Of a DNA stretch of 64,000 nt, positions 34,428-46,121 are shown in pieces (positions within the stretch are counted from its first letter, which is position 1; each line of letters starts with the position of its first letter). The notes beneath the pieces were generated by a model. That model saw only the letters and a list, made by a program, of their open reading frames with translations, was not told the origin of the DNA and searched no databases. The translations under genes were made by a program, and so were the position numbers. The DNA is taken from positions 3,038,001-3,102,000 of the forward strand of contig OX596337.1 of assembly GCA_951394405.1 (NCBI GenBank), written 5' to 3'. Source of the stretch: Coprinellus micaceus (lineage: Eukaryota; Basidiomycota; Agaricomycetes; Agaricales; Psathyrellaceae).

Positions 34428-35453
34428 ATGCCTGCCCTCCGCCTTGGTAACATCGCCCCCGACTTCGAGGCTCAGACCACTGCCGGCCCCATCAAGTTCC
34501 ATGACTGGATTGGCGACTCCTGGGTGGGTCTCATTTAGATTAGATTTGGCTCTCGGTAATCTAATCTTATCGTCGCCAGGCCATCCTCTTCTCTCACCCT
34601 GGGGACTTTACCCCTGTCTGCACCACCGAGCTCGGTGAGGTCGCTCGTCGAGCCCCCGATTTTTCCAAGCGTGGTGTCAAGGTGATCGGCATCTCCGCGA
34701 ACGGCCTCGACGAGCACCACAAGTGGGTTCAGGACATCAACTCCTTCGGTGGCAAGGTCGGCCCCACCGACGTTCAATTCCCCATCGTGAGTGCACCAAG
34801 TATGTTGGGGAATGCTACGTGCTCATTTCGCCTGCTTAGATTGCCGACGAGGACAGGAAGATCTCTGTTTTGTACGACATGTTGGACGAGCAGGACGCCA
34901 CCAACAGGGACGCCAAGGGCCTCCCCTTCACCGTCAGTATTTTTGACGTCGAAACTTTCATTTACGATGAGATAATCTGACAGGTCTCGTAGATCCGAAC
35001 TGTTTTCATTATTGACCCCAAGAAGACCATCCGACTGACTCTTGCCTACCCTGCATCCACCGGCCGCAACTTTGACGAGATCATTCGGTATGTCGCCACC
35101 ACGTTGCCTCCTTGCTTCGTATTCCCCGATGACTGACTATTCGTGTTTCAAATAGTGTCATCGATTGTGAGCACCGTCCAATGGCGTGCGGGTGTGTGTA
35201 GTTTTTGACTGACCATGATTGGTTTGTAGCTCTCCAAACCGGCGACAAACATCGGATTACCACCCCGGTGAACTGGAAGAAGGGTGATGATGTCATCGTC
35301 CACCCCTCCGTCACCAACGACGAGGCGAAGACCTTGTTCCCTGAGTTCACTCAGCACTTGGTGAGTTCCCGACTTGGTATGTCGGATCCGTGTTTCAACG
35401 GCTGACGCCTTCATTAGCCCTACCTGAGGACCACCCCTCTCAAGGTCGAGTGA
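34428..35453 (+). CDS. 1-Cys peroxiredoxin (PRDX6 type)
   Basis: Reduces peroxides, using a single peroxidatic cysteine. Exons 34428-34523, 34580-34786, 34840-34932, 34993-35087, 35156-35166, 35230-35360, 35418-35453; 222 residues, as expected. The catalytic motif is FSHPGDFTPVCTTELGEVAR. The mid-section has KVIGISANGLDEHHKWVQDI and RTVFIIDPKKTIRLTLAYP, with STGRNFDEIIRVIDSLQTGD near the C-terminus; no resolving cysteine follows, so it belongs to the Prx6 (Prx1 of yeast mitochondria) class. No clear mitochondrial presequence is seen, so cytosolic location is likelier. The fifth exon is only 11 bases and codes for the middle of the conserved RVIDS segment. Confidence 0.95.
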
Positions 35454-35706
35454 AGAGTTCATAGTAATGCATCATACCTATGGGCAGGCGAAGAAGAGTA
35501 GCGTGTAAATGGAACTTGTAATTTGTAGCAAATATACCCTGAATACCGCGCAGAATGAGTGTGGAAATAGGGGCAAGCTGCTGAAAGGAGACAATCGAGG
35601 CTGCTGCCACACAGATGCAAACGCAACGCGTGAGCCGTACGCGTCAGACAATCAGCAGGAGATTACATTACTTGACCCTGAACATCGCCTATTCCTGCTC
35701 ATCGAC

Positions 35707-36716
35707 ATGGCTACTGCTGACGGGGGCGCATACAGGCAGGTATATCCGCCTCACCCCCCATTATCATGAGACTTACTCCGATAATCAGCTACTCATTGAC
35801 CGTATTCTCGCCAAGCGGCAAGTTGGTCCAGATAGAACATGCGTTGGCTGCTGTCGCCGGAGGTACCACGAGTCTAGGGATTAAAGGTGCGTGCAGGGAA
35901 TGTTCGGGCTTGCGGCCACGTTCTGACTTGCCCTGTGCAGCCTCCAACGGCATTGTCATCGCTGCTGAGAAGAAGACATCGTCGATCCTCGTAGATGATT
36001 CTGTCATCGACAGGGTCGCTGTGATATGCCCAAATATTGGCATCGTCTATTCTGGCATGAGCCCCGACTTCCGCGTACTGGTGACCAAAGCGAGGAAGAG
36101 TGCACAGGCGTACTGGAAGATATATGGCCAATATCCCCCTACGCGCGTGTTGACACAGGAGATTGCCACCGTTATGCAGCAGGCCACCCAATCCGGGTAA
36201 GCATCCTTCTTGATAGCAAGGCGATTTAGCTTGCAGCAACGTGTTGCTGATGCCCACATCTCGACAGAGGTGTTCGACCATACGGAGTTTCATTGCTTGT
36301 GGCCGGATGGGATAACCATCGAGGGCCAACACTGTATCAGGTCGATCCCTCAGGGTCCTTCTGGGCATGGAAGGCGAGCGCGATTGGCAAGAACATGGTG
36401 AATGCGAAGACGTTCCTGGAGAAGCGGTGAGCCTAGGCTTTCCGTTCGCCCTCCACTTCCGATCCTCATTACCCCCACCCGCTTTCTTAGATACAACGAC
36501 GATATCAGTCTAGAGGACGCCATTCATACCGCACTTTTGACCCTCAAAGAAGGTTTCGAGGGTCAAATGACCGAGAAGACTATTGAAATAGGCGTCGTAA
36601 CAGTGCCGACGCCTGAAGAATTGGAAGCACTGGACTCCGATGGACTCACTGGCCACCCCAAACCCACCTTCCGAAAGCTAACGGAAGAGGAGGTTCGGGA
36701 CTACCTCTCTCTGTAG
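35707..36716 (+). CDS. PRE8: 20S proteasome subunit alpha-2 (PSMA2)
   Basis: An alpha-ring subunit of the 20S proteasome. Exons 35707-35735, 35789-35886, 35941-36196, 36268-36426, 36491-36716; 255 residues. After splicing the protein starts [20 protein letters not shown], matching the family MAxRYSYSLTTFSPSG start. It continues [73 protein letters not shown] and [14 protein letters not shown]. The first intron starts GC (exon end ACAG, then GCAGGT); no GT donor keeps the frame. An alternative is to start at an ATG inside that intron (35766), which is in frame but gives a non-family N-terminus. The protein ends in an extended Glu-rich tail. Confidence 0.94.
35736..35788 (+). other. GC-AG intron in PRE8
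   Basis: The donor is ACAG followed by GCAGGT, the acceptor is ATAATCAG, and it is 53 bases long. The join recreates the proteasome alpha-2 YSYSLT start. The GTATAT four bases further in fails on phase. Confidence 0.75.
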
Positions 36717-37511
36717 TGCTGCCGCCATCGCCACCGTCAAACGATCTGTACGTCTCACGCTGTATACTGTAATATAAGATTTCCGTCTTGCACTAGGATT
36801 CGCGTTGTTCGGAGTGGGGGACAAGAACCAGGGGTGTGTTGGAGATTCATCACTGCGCGCATTTGGAAGGAACGGGTGGACAGTGAGCACCGCAGCCCCT
36901 CGCTAACGTGAGGACTGGGCGAGCTCAGAAGCGCGGCATTGGGAAAATTTTGGACTACGGACCTAAACACTCTGCCATGTGGCTTACTCATGTTCATTTC
37001 CTGGCTCTCGAAACCGTTAGGCTCTTTTTGCGACTCTCGTCCGGAATCCCAGGAAGGAAATGAAGCCCTCGATCCTATTGGAGCCACGAAACTTGACGCG
37101 TTTTACGCACCGGCGCCAACCAAGAGATCTTGATTTTGTCGACCCAAGATCTTAACCCTCATCGATCCAATTCCTTGCACCGCACAGCCCTATTTTGGGA
37201 CGGACATTCAATGGCTTGTCCAATTCTGCTCTCGGATTGCCATGATGGACAGATAGCGATCCATAGCTCGGTAGGTGTGTCCGGTAACTCAGGTATGATT
37301 CACTGACCCTTGAATACACTTCACGTGTATCAAAAATTGTGAACCGTCACAGACTCGTGGTACTGATATCTACAGGTACGCTGCGACTGTACATGGAGTT
37401 GCCGTCATTCAGGGAATCCTATATAACTCACCAGGGACTGGACAGAATCCCTCATCAGTCCACTCACCCATACATTCCCCGCATACATAATCCCTCGGCC
37501 ACTGCACTACA
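36717..37511. other. Intergenic region PRE8 / small Zn2Cys6 gene
   Basis: 795 bases without a supported gene. It contains an 8-bp perfect inverted repeat, AGATCTTG and CAAGATCT with a 12-base loop, at 37125-37152. CATACATAATCCC precedes the next start codon. Confidence 0.4.
37125..37152. repeat. Short inverted repeat
   Basis: AGATCTTG (37125-37132) and CAAGATCT (37145-37152) can form an 8-bp stem with a 12-base loop in the promoter-side spacer of the small Zn2Cys6 gene. It could be an operator-like site or chance. Confidence 0.4.
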
Positions 37512-38492
37512 ATGAGCGTCGCCGCCACTACCAGCTCCGTCTCCAACTCCCGCAAACGTTGCGAACTCGCCTGCAGGCCCTGCCGCCACCGCAAGATCAA
37601 GGTGTGTTCGCTTCCCTACGCTTCATCCACGTCGACGTTAAACCCTTTTCAGTGCCAAAACTCTCTGCCCACCCAACCTACATGCGACAACTGCAGGACG
37701 AAGGGAAAAGATCCCAACGAATGCAAGTACGTTCCAGTCGCTGAGGACTTTCCACTTGCAAGGCCCCGCCAGTCGCCGCCTGCCGCCCTCCAGCCCACCT
37801 ACGGCTATGCTCAGATTGTTCCCATTTCCCCCGTCCGCGAACATCACGCTCCCATTCCCCACTCCTCCCCTTCCCAGCACGCTGGTTACTACCCTAACGC
37901 CTACACGCAACACCACTACGCCGCGCCACACCCCTCCCCCTCACATTACCCATCACCACCCCCGGTTCAGCTCCAGCCTGTCCAGGGCTACAGTACCTAT
38001 TCCCAGCCTGGCAGCCCTAGCCAGAGCTACAGCGAGGGAGCATCTGGGATGGTGGTCCCCGAGGTGGAGTATAACACCTGGGTGCCTCAACTTCAAATTC
38101 AGCCGGGCTATGGCAGCCCTGGGCATGTGAACGCGCCTGTCCCAGTTGCTCAGGACGCCTGGCCAGCCAATGTACCTGATCAGATGGCAGACCAGTACGT
38201 TCATCTCTTCCCTTTCTTTCATGAACTTGATTTCTGATGATTGCCTTGCCTTCCCTGTCCTTCAATCATCTCGTTCAGAAGCGCAACTTACTACGATCAA
38301 GTTCCCCCTTCTCCAACGGCGGCATACCCCCATCCTCAATATCAACAACCGAGCCACCAGTATCAGTACACCTCGTACAGCAACATGAGCAACGGTGAGC
38401 ACCCCCGGCATCCTCCGTCAACCATCTTTCCCACTCACCGCCTCACCTTTTGTTCTTTTTACTCAGGTTCCTACTACCCTGCCTCCCCATAA
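37512..38492 (+). CDS. Short Zn2Cys6 DNA-binding protein
   Basis: Exons 37512-37601, 37653-38194, 38279-38394 and 38467-38492 give 257 residues. The zinc cluster lies at residues 21-54: CRPCRHRKIKC is followed by an unusually long 9-residue spacer (QNSLPTQPT), then CDNC and RTKGKDPNEC. The intron falls exactly before the third cysteine, after the basic RKIK. The remaining 200 residues are low-complexity Pro, Tyr, Ser, His and Gln (YPSPPPVQLQPVQGYSTYSQ). There is no fungal_trans domain, so this is a stand-alone zinc cluster with a probably disordered activation-type tail. Target unknown. The last exon codes for only GSYYPASP. Confidence 0.85.
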
Positions 38493-39142
38493 GTGTCTCC
38501 AGCCTTTTTAGAGTTTTGGGCATACAGGCTTCTCGAAGCACCGCCTTCATCCCTAATCCGTTCTAAACGAAGACTTTAAACGAAAACTACGGAACGATCC
38601 ACCGTACCAACGGGCTTGCATTAATCTATTCGGACTTGGCTATATTTATTCGGGGCTTGGTGCAAGCGCTCAGCCGCCTTCCACTCTGTTTACGCGTAAG
38701 GAGACTGGGTCTCATTCCTTAGTAGTAGATGCCTGCTGTGTAGACATACCCACCTTCGTGACTACAAAAATACCTTCTTTTCAATTTCACTAAGCGATCT
38801 ATGACCGGCTTCCATCGAATACTCCAAAGATCGTATCACGTCGATAGGCGCCCATGCGGGCTGTGAATCCCCCAGCCACCTACCCTCCGCATTGACGTCA
38901 ACCATCTAAACCCCAAATGGCTTTAGAAACTGAGGTCACTCTTTGTGATGTCGTTAATTGTCGAGGCGGCTTCGGGCCCCGTCGTCCCGGGGATAATTGC
39001 GGCGAGGGGCACAAGGGGTTGCTCGGGTAGCTTTACGCGCTTCGTGGACCAGAGAGAAGATACGGCATAGTTTGGCTATAGTACATTGGTAAACTGCAGA
39101 ACGTGGCCAACGCGTTATGGAACTTGTGGGTAAATGACGGCT
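38493..39142. other. Convergent intergenic region, Zn2Cys6 gene / ALDH
   Basis: 650 bases between two converging stop codons, so largely 3' UTR and terminators of both. AT-rich TATATTTATTCGG at about 38640 may be a poly(A) efficiency element. No coding exon seen. Confidence 0.45.
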
Positions 39143-41717
39143 TCAAAGAGGCCACTCGAGCTTTTCTCCGAAATTCCAGTGGATAGCTTTGACGGAAGTA
39201 TACTCGTCCAGAGCATAGCTCCCGAGTTCGCGACCTGATAGGGATCCATGTTAATGACGTGAGCCGCGGTACTGGGACTATCCGACGCGACTCTTACCAA
39301 TGCCAGACTGCTTCTTGCCTCCAAATGGAACATTGTTGCTGAGAATGTTGTACTGGTTGACCCAAACCTGGAGTTCGATGCATGATGAAACGTCCACCGA
39401 GTCACCCACAACCACGGAGAAGAACTTACAGTGCCGGCTTCCAACGCTGAAGAGACTCTCATGCATTGATTTGCATCATCTGAGTGTTGCATAACATAAG
39501 TAAGTGAAACGCTGGCGAACATGAGGGAGACTGACTGGAATGAAGGCCCGCACCGAGCCCATAGTTCGTGTCATTAGCGAGGGTAACCGCTTCTTCTTCA
39601 GATTTGAACTTGCCGACCGACAAGACTGGCCCGAAGATCTATCCAGTGCCGCAGATGTCAGTCAACGAGGGAATCTTCAGGCGCTAAGACAGACGCTTGC
39701 CTCTTCTTTAACCTGATTCAACAGAACATAGGCGTTGTTCATCAGTCATTCTGTTAGATCGGAGGGACGAGGCGATCCTTACGATCCTCATATCACCAGA
39801 GATATTGGTAAATACTGTTGCGCTATGAATCAGAACAAGGTACCACCGAAAGGAGGCTATTCCTTACTCGTTGGATCCACATAGTAGCCCTTCGAGTTTC
39901 GCTTTTCCCCGCCGATGAGGACTTGTGCCCCTTCTGCCTTACCTGATTCAATATAACCCCACACGCGGTCGTACTGGCCCTTCGAGACCTGCATGGGTTA
40001 CTGTCAGATCCTGACGAGTCGGAGACATGCGGGTTGTACCCACCACAGGGCCGGCGCCTGTCGCGTCGTCTAGGCCATCACCCACGTTAAGCGCTTTAAC
40101 CTTGTCGACAAGCACTGCGAGAAATTTGTCATACACCGTATCTTGAACATACACGCGTGAACCTGCTGTGCAGTCCTGCCCGGTGTTGTAACAGATTCCG
40201 AGTGCAGCCCAGGACGCCGCTGTTGAACAAATTCATTAGCATCCGCTAGCCGGTCAATAGATGAGTAAGAGATGGGTCAATGGTTGTTTCAAGTGGAGTC
40301 ACGTCCAAATCCTGGACAGGGACCCAGCATCACCGGACAACCCTTCGGAAAACGTACCTTGTTCCAGGTCAGCCGACTCGAAAACGAGGTGCGGGGACTT
40401 GCCCCCCAGTTCGAGCGATACCTGATAACCGGTACCTTGGGTCACAACATCCTGCATTTTGGGCTCAAGGGGCTGACCTTCTTCAGGTTGCTTTTCGCCG
40501 CGGCTTCCATAACTTTCCTGCCGGTCACCGTAGAGCCCGTGAACGCTACCTTGTCGACATCTGGGTGAGCGGCCAGTGCGGCGCCGCCCACGCTTCCAAG
40601 CGAGGGAACAGTATTGACCACCCCAGGAGGGAAGCTTCGAGCAGCCTTAATCAACAGAACCTCAGATCCACAGAAGGTAACACCTACCCAGCTTCGACGA
40701 CGAGTTCCGAGAGTTTCTGATAATGCTTTTGAGAGGTGTGGACCAATTTGGGAACGGGATCAACATACCAAGGCAGTCAGAGGCGTCAATTCGGACGGCT
40801 TCATCACAATGGTACAGCCAACAGCCAGTGCGGGCGCAACTTTCCAGGACCTATTTTGAGAGCGCTAAGAAGCTTTCCAAAGAAGAAATGCATCTCATTC
40901 GGCTCACCACATGTTGATGGGATAGTTCCACGGAATGCTAAATGTGCTATGAGCAAGGAAGTCCGGGACGGAGTGACTTGAACGAGTACATCTGACCGCA
41001 GACTCCGATGGGATCGTGCCGAGTGAATGCGAGTTTCTTGGTATTGTCGCACTCGAGGGTCTATATAGTTCCGGATACTTTAACATGGAGCGATTTCAAC
41101 GGTTGTGGGCGCGAGGGGTACGAACCTGACCGGCGATCTTGTCAGCCCAGCCAGCGTAATAACGTAGACACTGAATGCTGTCGCCTATGTCGAAATCCCT
41201 AGTAAAAAGTCAGTGGGAAGGGGAAAATACCTTTGTCGAGATCATTTAACTACCTGGCGATCTTGACTGGTTTACCGTTATTCAGCGCTTCCAGCTCAGC
41301 GAGCTCCTGAGCATCACGCTCGATGAGGTCGGCGAGTTTATTCAACAGCCTAGAACGTTCCCAACCGGTGACATTTTTACCCCAGGTGGTCTTGAAGGCG
41401 TGTCGCGCTGCGGCCACGGCCACATCGATGTCCTTCTCGGACCCTAGATAGCGTTCGTTATCGTTCCAGAATAGATGGTGTAGAATGAACGGACCAACCT
41501 GCGACAATGGAACAAATCACCTCCTCGGTCGCGGGGTTGACGGCGCTGTGACGAATCGTGAGGTTGTGGATATGCGATGCTTATCTATCGGAAGGGTCAC
41601 ATACTAAATGCGTTCCTGTGAATCCACAGAGGGCACGAATTCGTTGTTTATGAAGAGGCCTGTCGGAACATTGATTGTCTTGTTGAGCTTTGGAACGTTG
41701 ACGGTTGTGTGTGCCAT
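39143..41717 (-). CDS. NAD(P)-dependent aldehyde dehydrogenase
   Basis: Oxidises aldehydes to acids; cytosolic class 1/2 type. The minus-strand gene has many short exons. Reading 5' to 3': [122 protein letters not shown] (cofactor loop), [19 protein letters not shown] (general base Glu), [18 protein letters not shown] with the catalytic Cys at about 40170-40175, then GYYVDPT, MRIVKEEIFGPVLS and [20 protein letters not shown], ending [11 protein letters not shown] 12-base exon at 39701-39712 encodes VKEE and is followed by a GC-donor intron. I resolved most but not all junctions; no frameshift was needed. Confidence 0.9.
39639..39700 (-). other. GC-AG intron after a 12-base exon in ALDH
   Basis: The exon GTTAAAGAAGAG (39701-39712) is followed on the minus strand by GCAAGC and the intron ends GGATAG. 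The splice yields MRIVKEEIFGPVLS, an invariant ALDH segment. The intron is 62 bases. Confidence 0.85.
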
Positions 41718-42255
41718 TCTGTAGAAGACGTTGGCGGGTCTGTGACTGCAGATGGAAGTGCGAAGGAGGGTGTGTGAGAGCCGCAATATCGACATGCTCA
41801 GGTCACGGTATTCTCGAACGATAGAGCGCAGAACCCCGGCCGGCACGGTGTAAGGGCTTACCTCACATGACCGCGAGATAAAGCCCCTGATGTTTAGCGC
41901 CCAGGCTTGAAGGTCGAGGGGTCTGACAATGACCCTCGCGAACACAAGAGTGAAACGTTGGCATGAAACAAGCACTAATACATCGGTGGGGACCGCAGGG
42001 TCTCTCCTACGTAGTACACATCTATGATAGGGCGTGAGGGTATTACAGTAATGTACAATCAGGAGGCTGGGACGTCGTCGTAACTCGTCGCATTGAACAT
42101 GAAAGCAAAGGAAAATGTGGAATAAGTGCGTTAGTCCGTGAGTTGGTAACCTCTGAGCACGAGGTTTGTTGTATCCCAAAAGGAACAGACAACTCAATAG
42201 AATGTGGGCGCGGAAGAAGAGTAAAGAAGCGCGAGGTATTTGGGTAGGACAGGGT
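41718..42255. other. Intergenic region between ENA ATPase and ALDH
   Basis: 538 bases. The minus-strand ENA gene ends at its right and the ALDH promoter lies at its left. Open frames here are unremarkable and not supported as genes. Confidence 0.45.
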
Positions 42256-45200
42256 TTAAACCTTCTCCGTCCGGACGACTTTTTCGTTCTCCGAACCGTT
42301 GACCGTACTAGCCTGCTCGGATGGTGACCAGTTGTCAAGCTGAACAGGCGGGGGCGTCCATCGTCGGTACAACGGTCGACGAATCATCTTCCAGAGCTCA
42401 CACCAAACGACGAAGGTGAGCGACATCCCAACGACGAGGCCCCATTCCCAACCGATTGGCCCTTGATAGAAGACACGGTTATTAAGGCCAGGGACATAGA
42501 TCGCTACAGATCGTTGTTAGCGAAGCCGAGCGCTGATAGAAAGCTTTCGACTTACGGATGACGACGCTGGCCATGCCAGCCAACACTGACCAGAAAAGAA
42601 CTTGGTTCACCCAAAGATCCTTCCAGAATGGCCGACCAGGTGTGAGAGAGAACAGGGATCTGTCAACTAAACGAATGCGTTAGCCGTCAAAGTACCGAAA
42701 GAGAAATGGGGAAACCTACAGGACTTGAGCTCCCATGCATACAACAGGATCTGGAAGATCAAAGTCGCGAAAACCGCGGATCTACCCCTGAAGACAGTGT
42801 TGCAGACCGCGCTTGAAGAATGGTTGCAGTCGTTTCCCAGGTCTCCATTGTATCTGCCGTACACGACGATGACGAAGACCGCCAAACAGGTGCCACCCAT
42901 GACCACTCCGTATGAGATGCAGTCAATGATCACTGGCCACGAGAAGACACCGGTCTTGATGTTGTGAGGGGGCTTCCTCATCAGGTCGGGAGTCGCCTTT
43001 TCGAGACCGAGACCGAATGCAGGAGGGGAGCTAGTCAACATATTGACCCAGAGTACACCGATGGGGCTGAGAGGGAAGACGCTCCGTTCAGTGTCGTCCT
43101 GGAAACACAACCCAACGATCAAGAGAATGACTTCAGCGACATTGGTGGTGAGCAAATGAAGAATGAAGCGTTGGATGTTGGCGAAGAGGCGGCGGCCTTC
43201 ACTGACCGCGACACGAATGGAATCAAAGTTACTAAAACGAGAGTCAGCATCACCTCAACCAACCGGAGGTAAGAGCAACATACTCATCGGTGAGCACTAG
43301 GTCTGAGGCATCCTTGGCGACATCGGAACCGGCCATACCCATGGCGATACCAACGGGGGCTAGCTTGAGGGCAGGCGAGTCGTTGACACCGTCGCCGGAC
43401 ATAGACATATGCTTGCCTCGACGCTTTCCGGCGTGGATCATGCGAACTTTGGTTTCGGGTGCACACCGAGCGATGACGAGGGGAAGTTCTGGGAGTGCGT
43501 CAATCTCCGCGTCGGTGAGTTTGTCGAATTCCTGAGCAGTCATGACGGCGCTCTTAGGGGCATCAGGACCAATGATCTCAACTGCTTGGGCGATAGCTCG
43601 GGCAGTCAAGATGTGGTCACCAGTAAGCCTAAAGCGACATGTCAGGATTGAGAAGGCACTTTGGGAAAATGTGACCCACATATGGACGACGATGCCGGCT
43701 GCCTTGCAAGCCCTGACAGCGCCCAAGGTCTCCGGACGAGGGGGATCAGAGATACCGACGAGAGCAAGGAACGTAAAGTCTTTCTCGGCAAGTTCGCGGG
43801 GGATTTCGTGGGCCTCCTCTCGCGAGATCTTTCGATGGGCGAGACCAATGACGCGCAATCCTCGAGTCGCGAGGCTTTCATACTTGGCCATGAAGTGCTC
43901 ACGAACTTCCTGTGTCAACGGAGCGGTCTTCAATGGCTCGGATTCGGGGTTTGGTAGGTAGGCGATGGAGGCGTCCAAAATACGTTCGGCCTGGGCACGG
44001 GGAGGTCAGTTGAGATTCCAGACGTGCGGAAGGGGAATTAGTACGCACAGCACCTTTGATTAGTACGAGGGCAGAGTCTTCATCCTGCGTGTCCGTGTAG
44101 ATGGTGGTCATACGCTTGAGCTCACTGGAGAAAGGGAATTCGGACTTCAGAACAAAACGCGCCGGCTTCTTTTCCTTGCGCGGAGCGCGTTCGTGTTCGG
44201 GTACGCCGTAGTCGATAACCTTGCCCATCGCTGGTCGGAGGACTCTCTCCTCGGCTTCCGGTCCTTCGCCCGTGAGTTCGGTTCGTCCAAGTCCGAGCTT
44301 CCCGGCGAAGACTTGAAGGGCGACTTCGGTCGGGTCGCCGGTAGACTTCCATTGCCCTTTCAAGTTTCGTCGAACACTAGCCCAAACGGATCAGGATGCG
44401 GAGAGTACGGGCAGAAGAAGCACATACGTTGCGACGTTGCATAGCGAGGCCACGAGAATGGTTTGCTCAATAGCAGTACCCAGGTTAGCGGGGTCAAGTG
44501 CGGTGTTGTTGCTGTCCCTGATAACATTTCCTTTAGGCTCGAGGGCATCCGGATTGAGTTCAGCAGAGAATTCAGTCTCATCCGAGTCCCCGGCCAACCA
44601 AAGCTTCTGAACGGACATTTGGCCTACCGGGGTCAGCAAACGGGAACGAATAGGCGTTGTGAGGGTGCTCACCCAACGTGAGAGTACCAGTCTTGTCGCT
44701 GCAGATATCCGTGACACCGCCGAGGTTCTCCAAAGCGTCGAGCTTTCGGACAATGACATGCTCTCTGGCCATCACCCTGGTTCCAGCCGCCATTGTGAGC
44801 GTCAATACCGCGATGAGAGACTCCGGGATGATAGCGATGGCTGCGGCGATACCGTAAAGGACGACCTCGTTTGTGACTCTGAATCGGGCAACGGCGAATA
44901 CGATGATGATGAGGAGGATCGCACAGAGGAACAAGAAGTACGCCAACTTCGCCAACTTGATCTGCAAAGGAGTCCCGGACTTCAAGCCCCTGCAGATTAA
45001 CAGTTAGACAAGGTGTGCGACGGAAATGGGAGTTGAACGTACAGAGTATACTCGATCTTGTCCTTCCACCGGGTTTGCCATGGACGAGTATCCTCCTCTT
45101 CTTCTGAGGGTTGCTTTCCGCTGATAGCATCGGCAATACGTCCAATTTGCGTGTTCATGGCGGTTCCAACAGTGATACCGGTACCCCTACCCTTGGTCAC

Positions 45201-46121
45201 GACTGTCGAGGCATATACGAGGTTGAGGCGGTCGCCAATCGGAATGTCGACCTGCTCGCTGCCATACGCATCGATGCTCTTGGCTACAGGAACTGATTCT
45301 CCGGTGAGCAGCTGCTCAGAAATCTCGAGGTTTGAGACGGTAACAAGTCGGAGCTAGAGTTTCGCGAGTTCAGCGCTTTGTGGCAGAGAGGCAAAGCCAG
45401 GACTTACGTCAGCAGGGACGACATCTCCCACTTTGATGGAGACCAAATCGCCTGGACGTCATAAGTCAGTTAGGCGCCAAAGCCAGTCATCTCGAGGTGG
45501 CACTTACCTGGTACGACATACTTGGCCGGGATTGCCACCCCCTCACCGTTGCGAACTACAAAAGCAGTAGGAGAGGATAACTGTCGTAAAGAGTCCATGG
45601 TCTTCTCTGCCCGGTACTCTTGGAAGAACCCGACTCTGCGTTGTGGCATTAGCATCCCAAGTCGAGGCTCGCAATTCCGCAAGGACCCACGTTGTATTCA
45701 GTACAATGACTGCAGCAATCACAGCGCCTTCGATGAAATCCTTCACACCGAAACTGAGGGCCATTGCGGCGATAAGGACGATGGTGAGGGCGTTGGCTGG
45801 AGAGCGGAGGTAAGAATGAGGTGATATGCCACAGATTCTTCACGCACCAAGCTGCCCGATGAATACTCTCCACGCTGAGACGCCTTCCTTCCCCTGAAGC
45901 AAGTTCTCTCCGTGAGATTCCAAACGTCTGACAGCTTCATTTTTCGAGAGTCCGTCATTCGCCGAAGTTCCCAACTCCTCGGTGAGTTGCTGAACGGTTA
46001 GAGTGTGTGCATAGCTAGCGACGGAGGTGAAGTCAGGATTGTTGGGGGCAACGGTGACTGAGATAGTAGTGTCCGTTCGCCGATTGAGTTCGAGACCTGT
46101 ACTTCGCTTGAAGATACCCAT
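42256..46121 (-). CDS. ENA1: ENA-type sodium/potassium efflux P-type ATPase
   Basis: A type IID P-ATPase of the fungal plasma membrane or ER that exports Na+ or K+ and underlies salt and alkali tolerance. Start MGIFKRSTGLELNRR, then the cation-transporter N domain (SYAHTLTVQQLTEELGTSAN). Key motifs: VPGDLVSIKVGDVVPADLR, LLTGESVPVAKS, TM4 IIPESLIAVLTLTM, the phosphorylation site CSDKTGTLTLGQM near 44680-44705, FSSELKRMTTIY, ISDPPRPETLGAVRACKAAG, MLTGDHILTARAIAQ, SGDGVNDSPALKLAPVGIAM near 43330-43400 and SDVAKDASDLVLTDDNF. The C-terminal part has the ENA-family block GRSAVFATLIFQILLYAWEL. About ten GT-AG introns interrupt it; not every junction was fixed. No defect seen. Confidence 0.92.
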
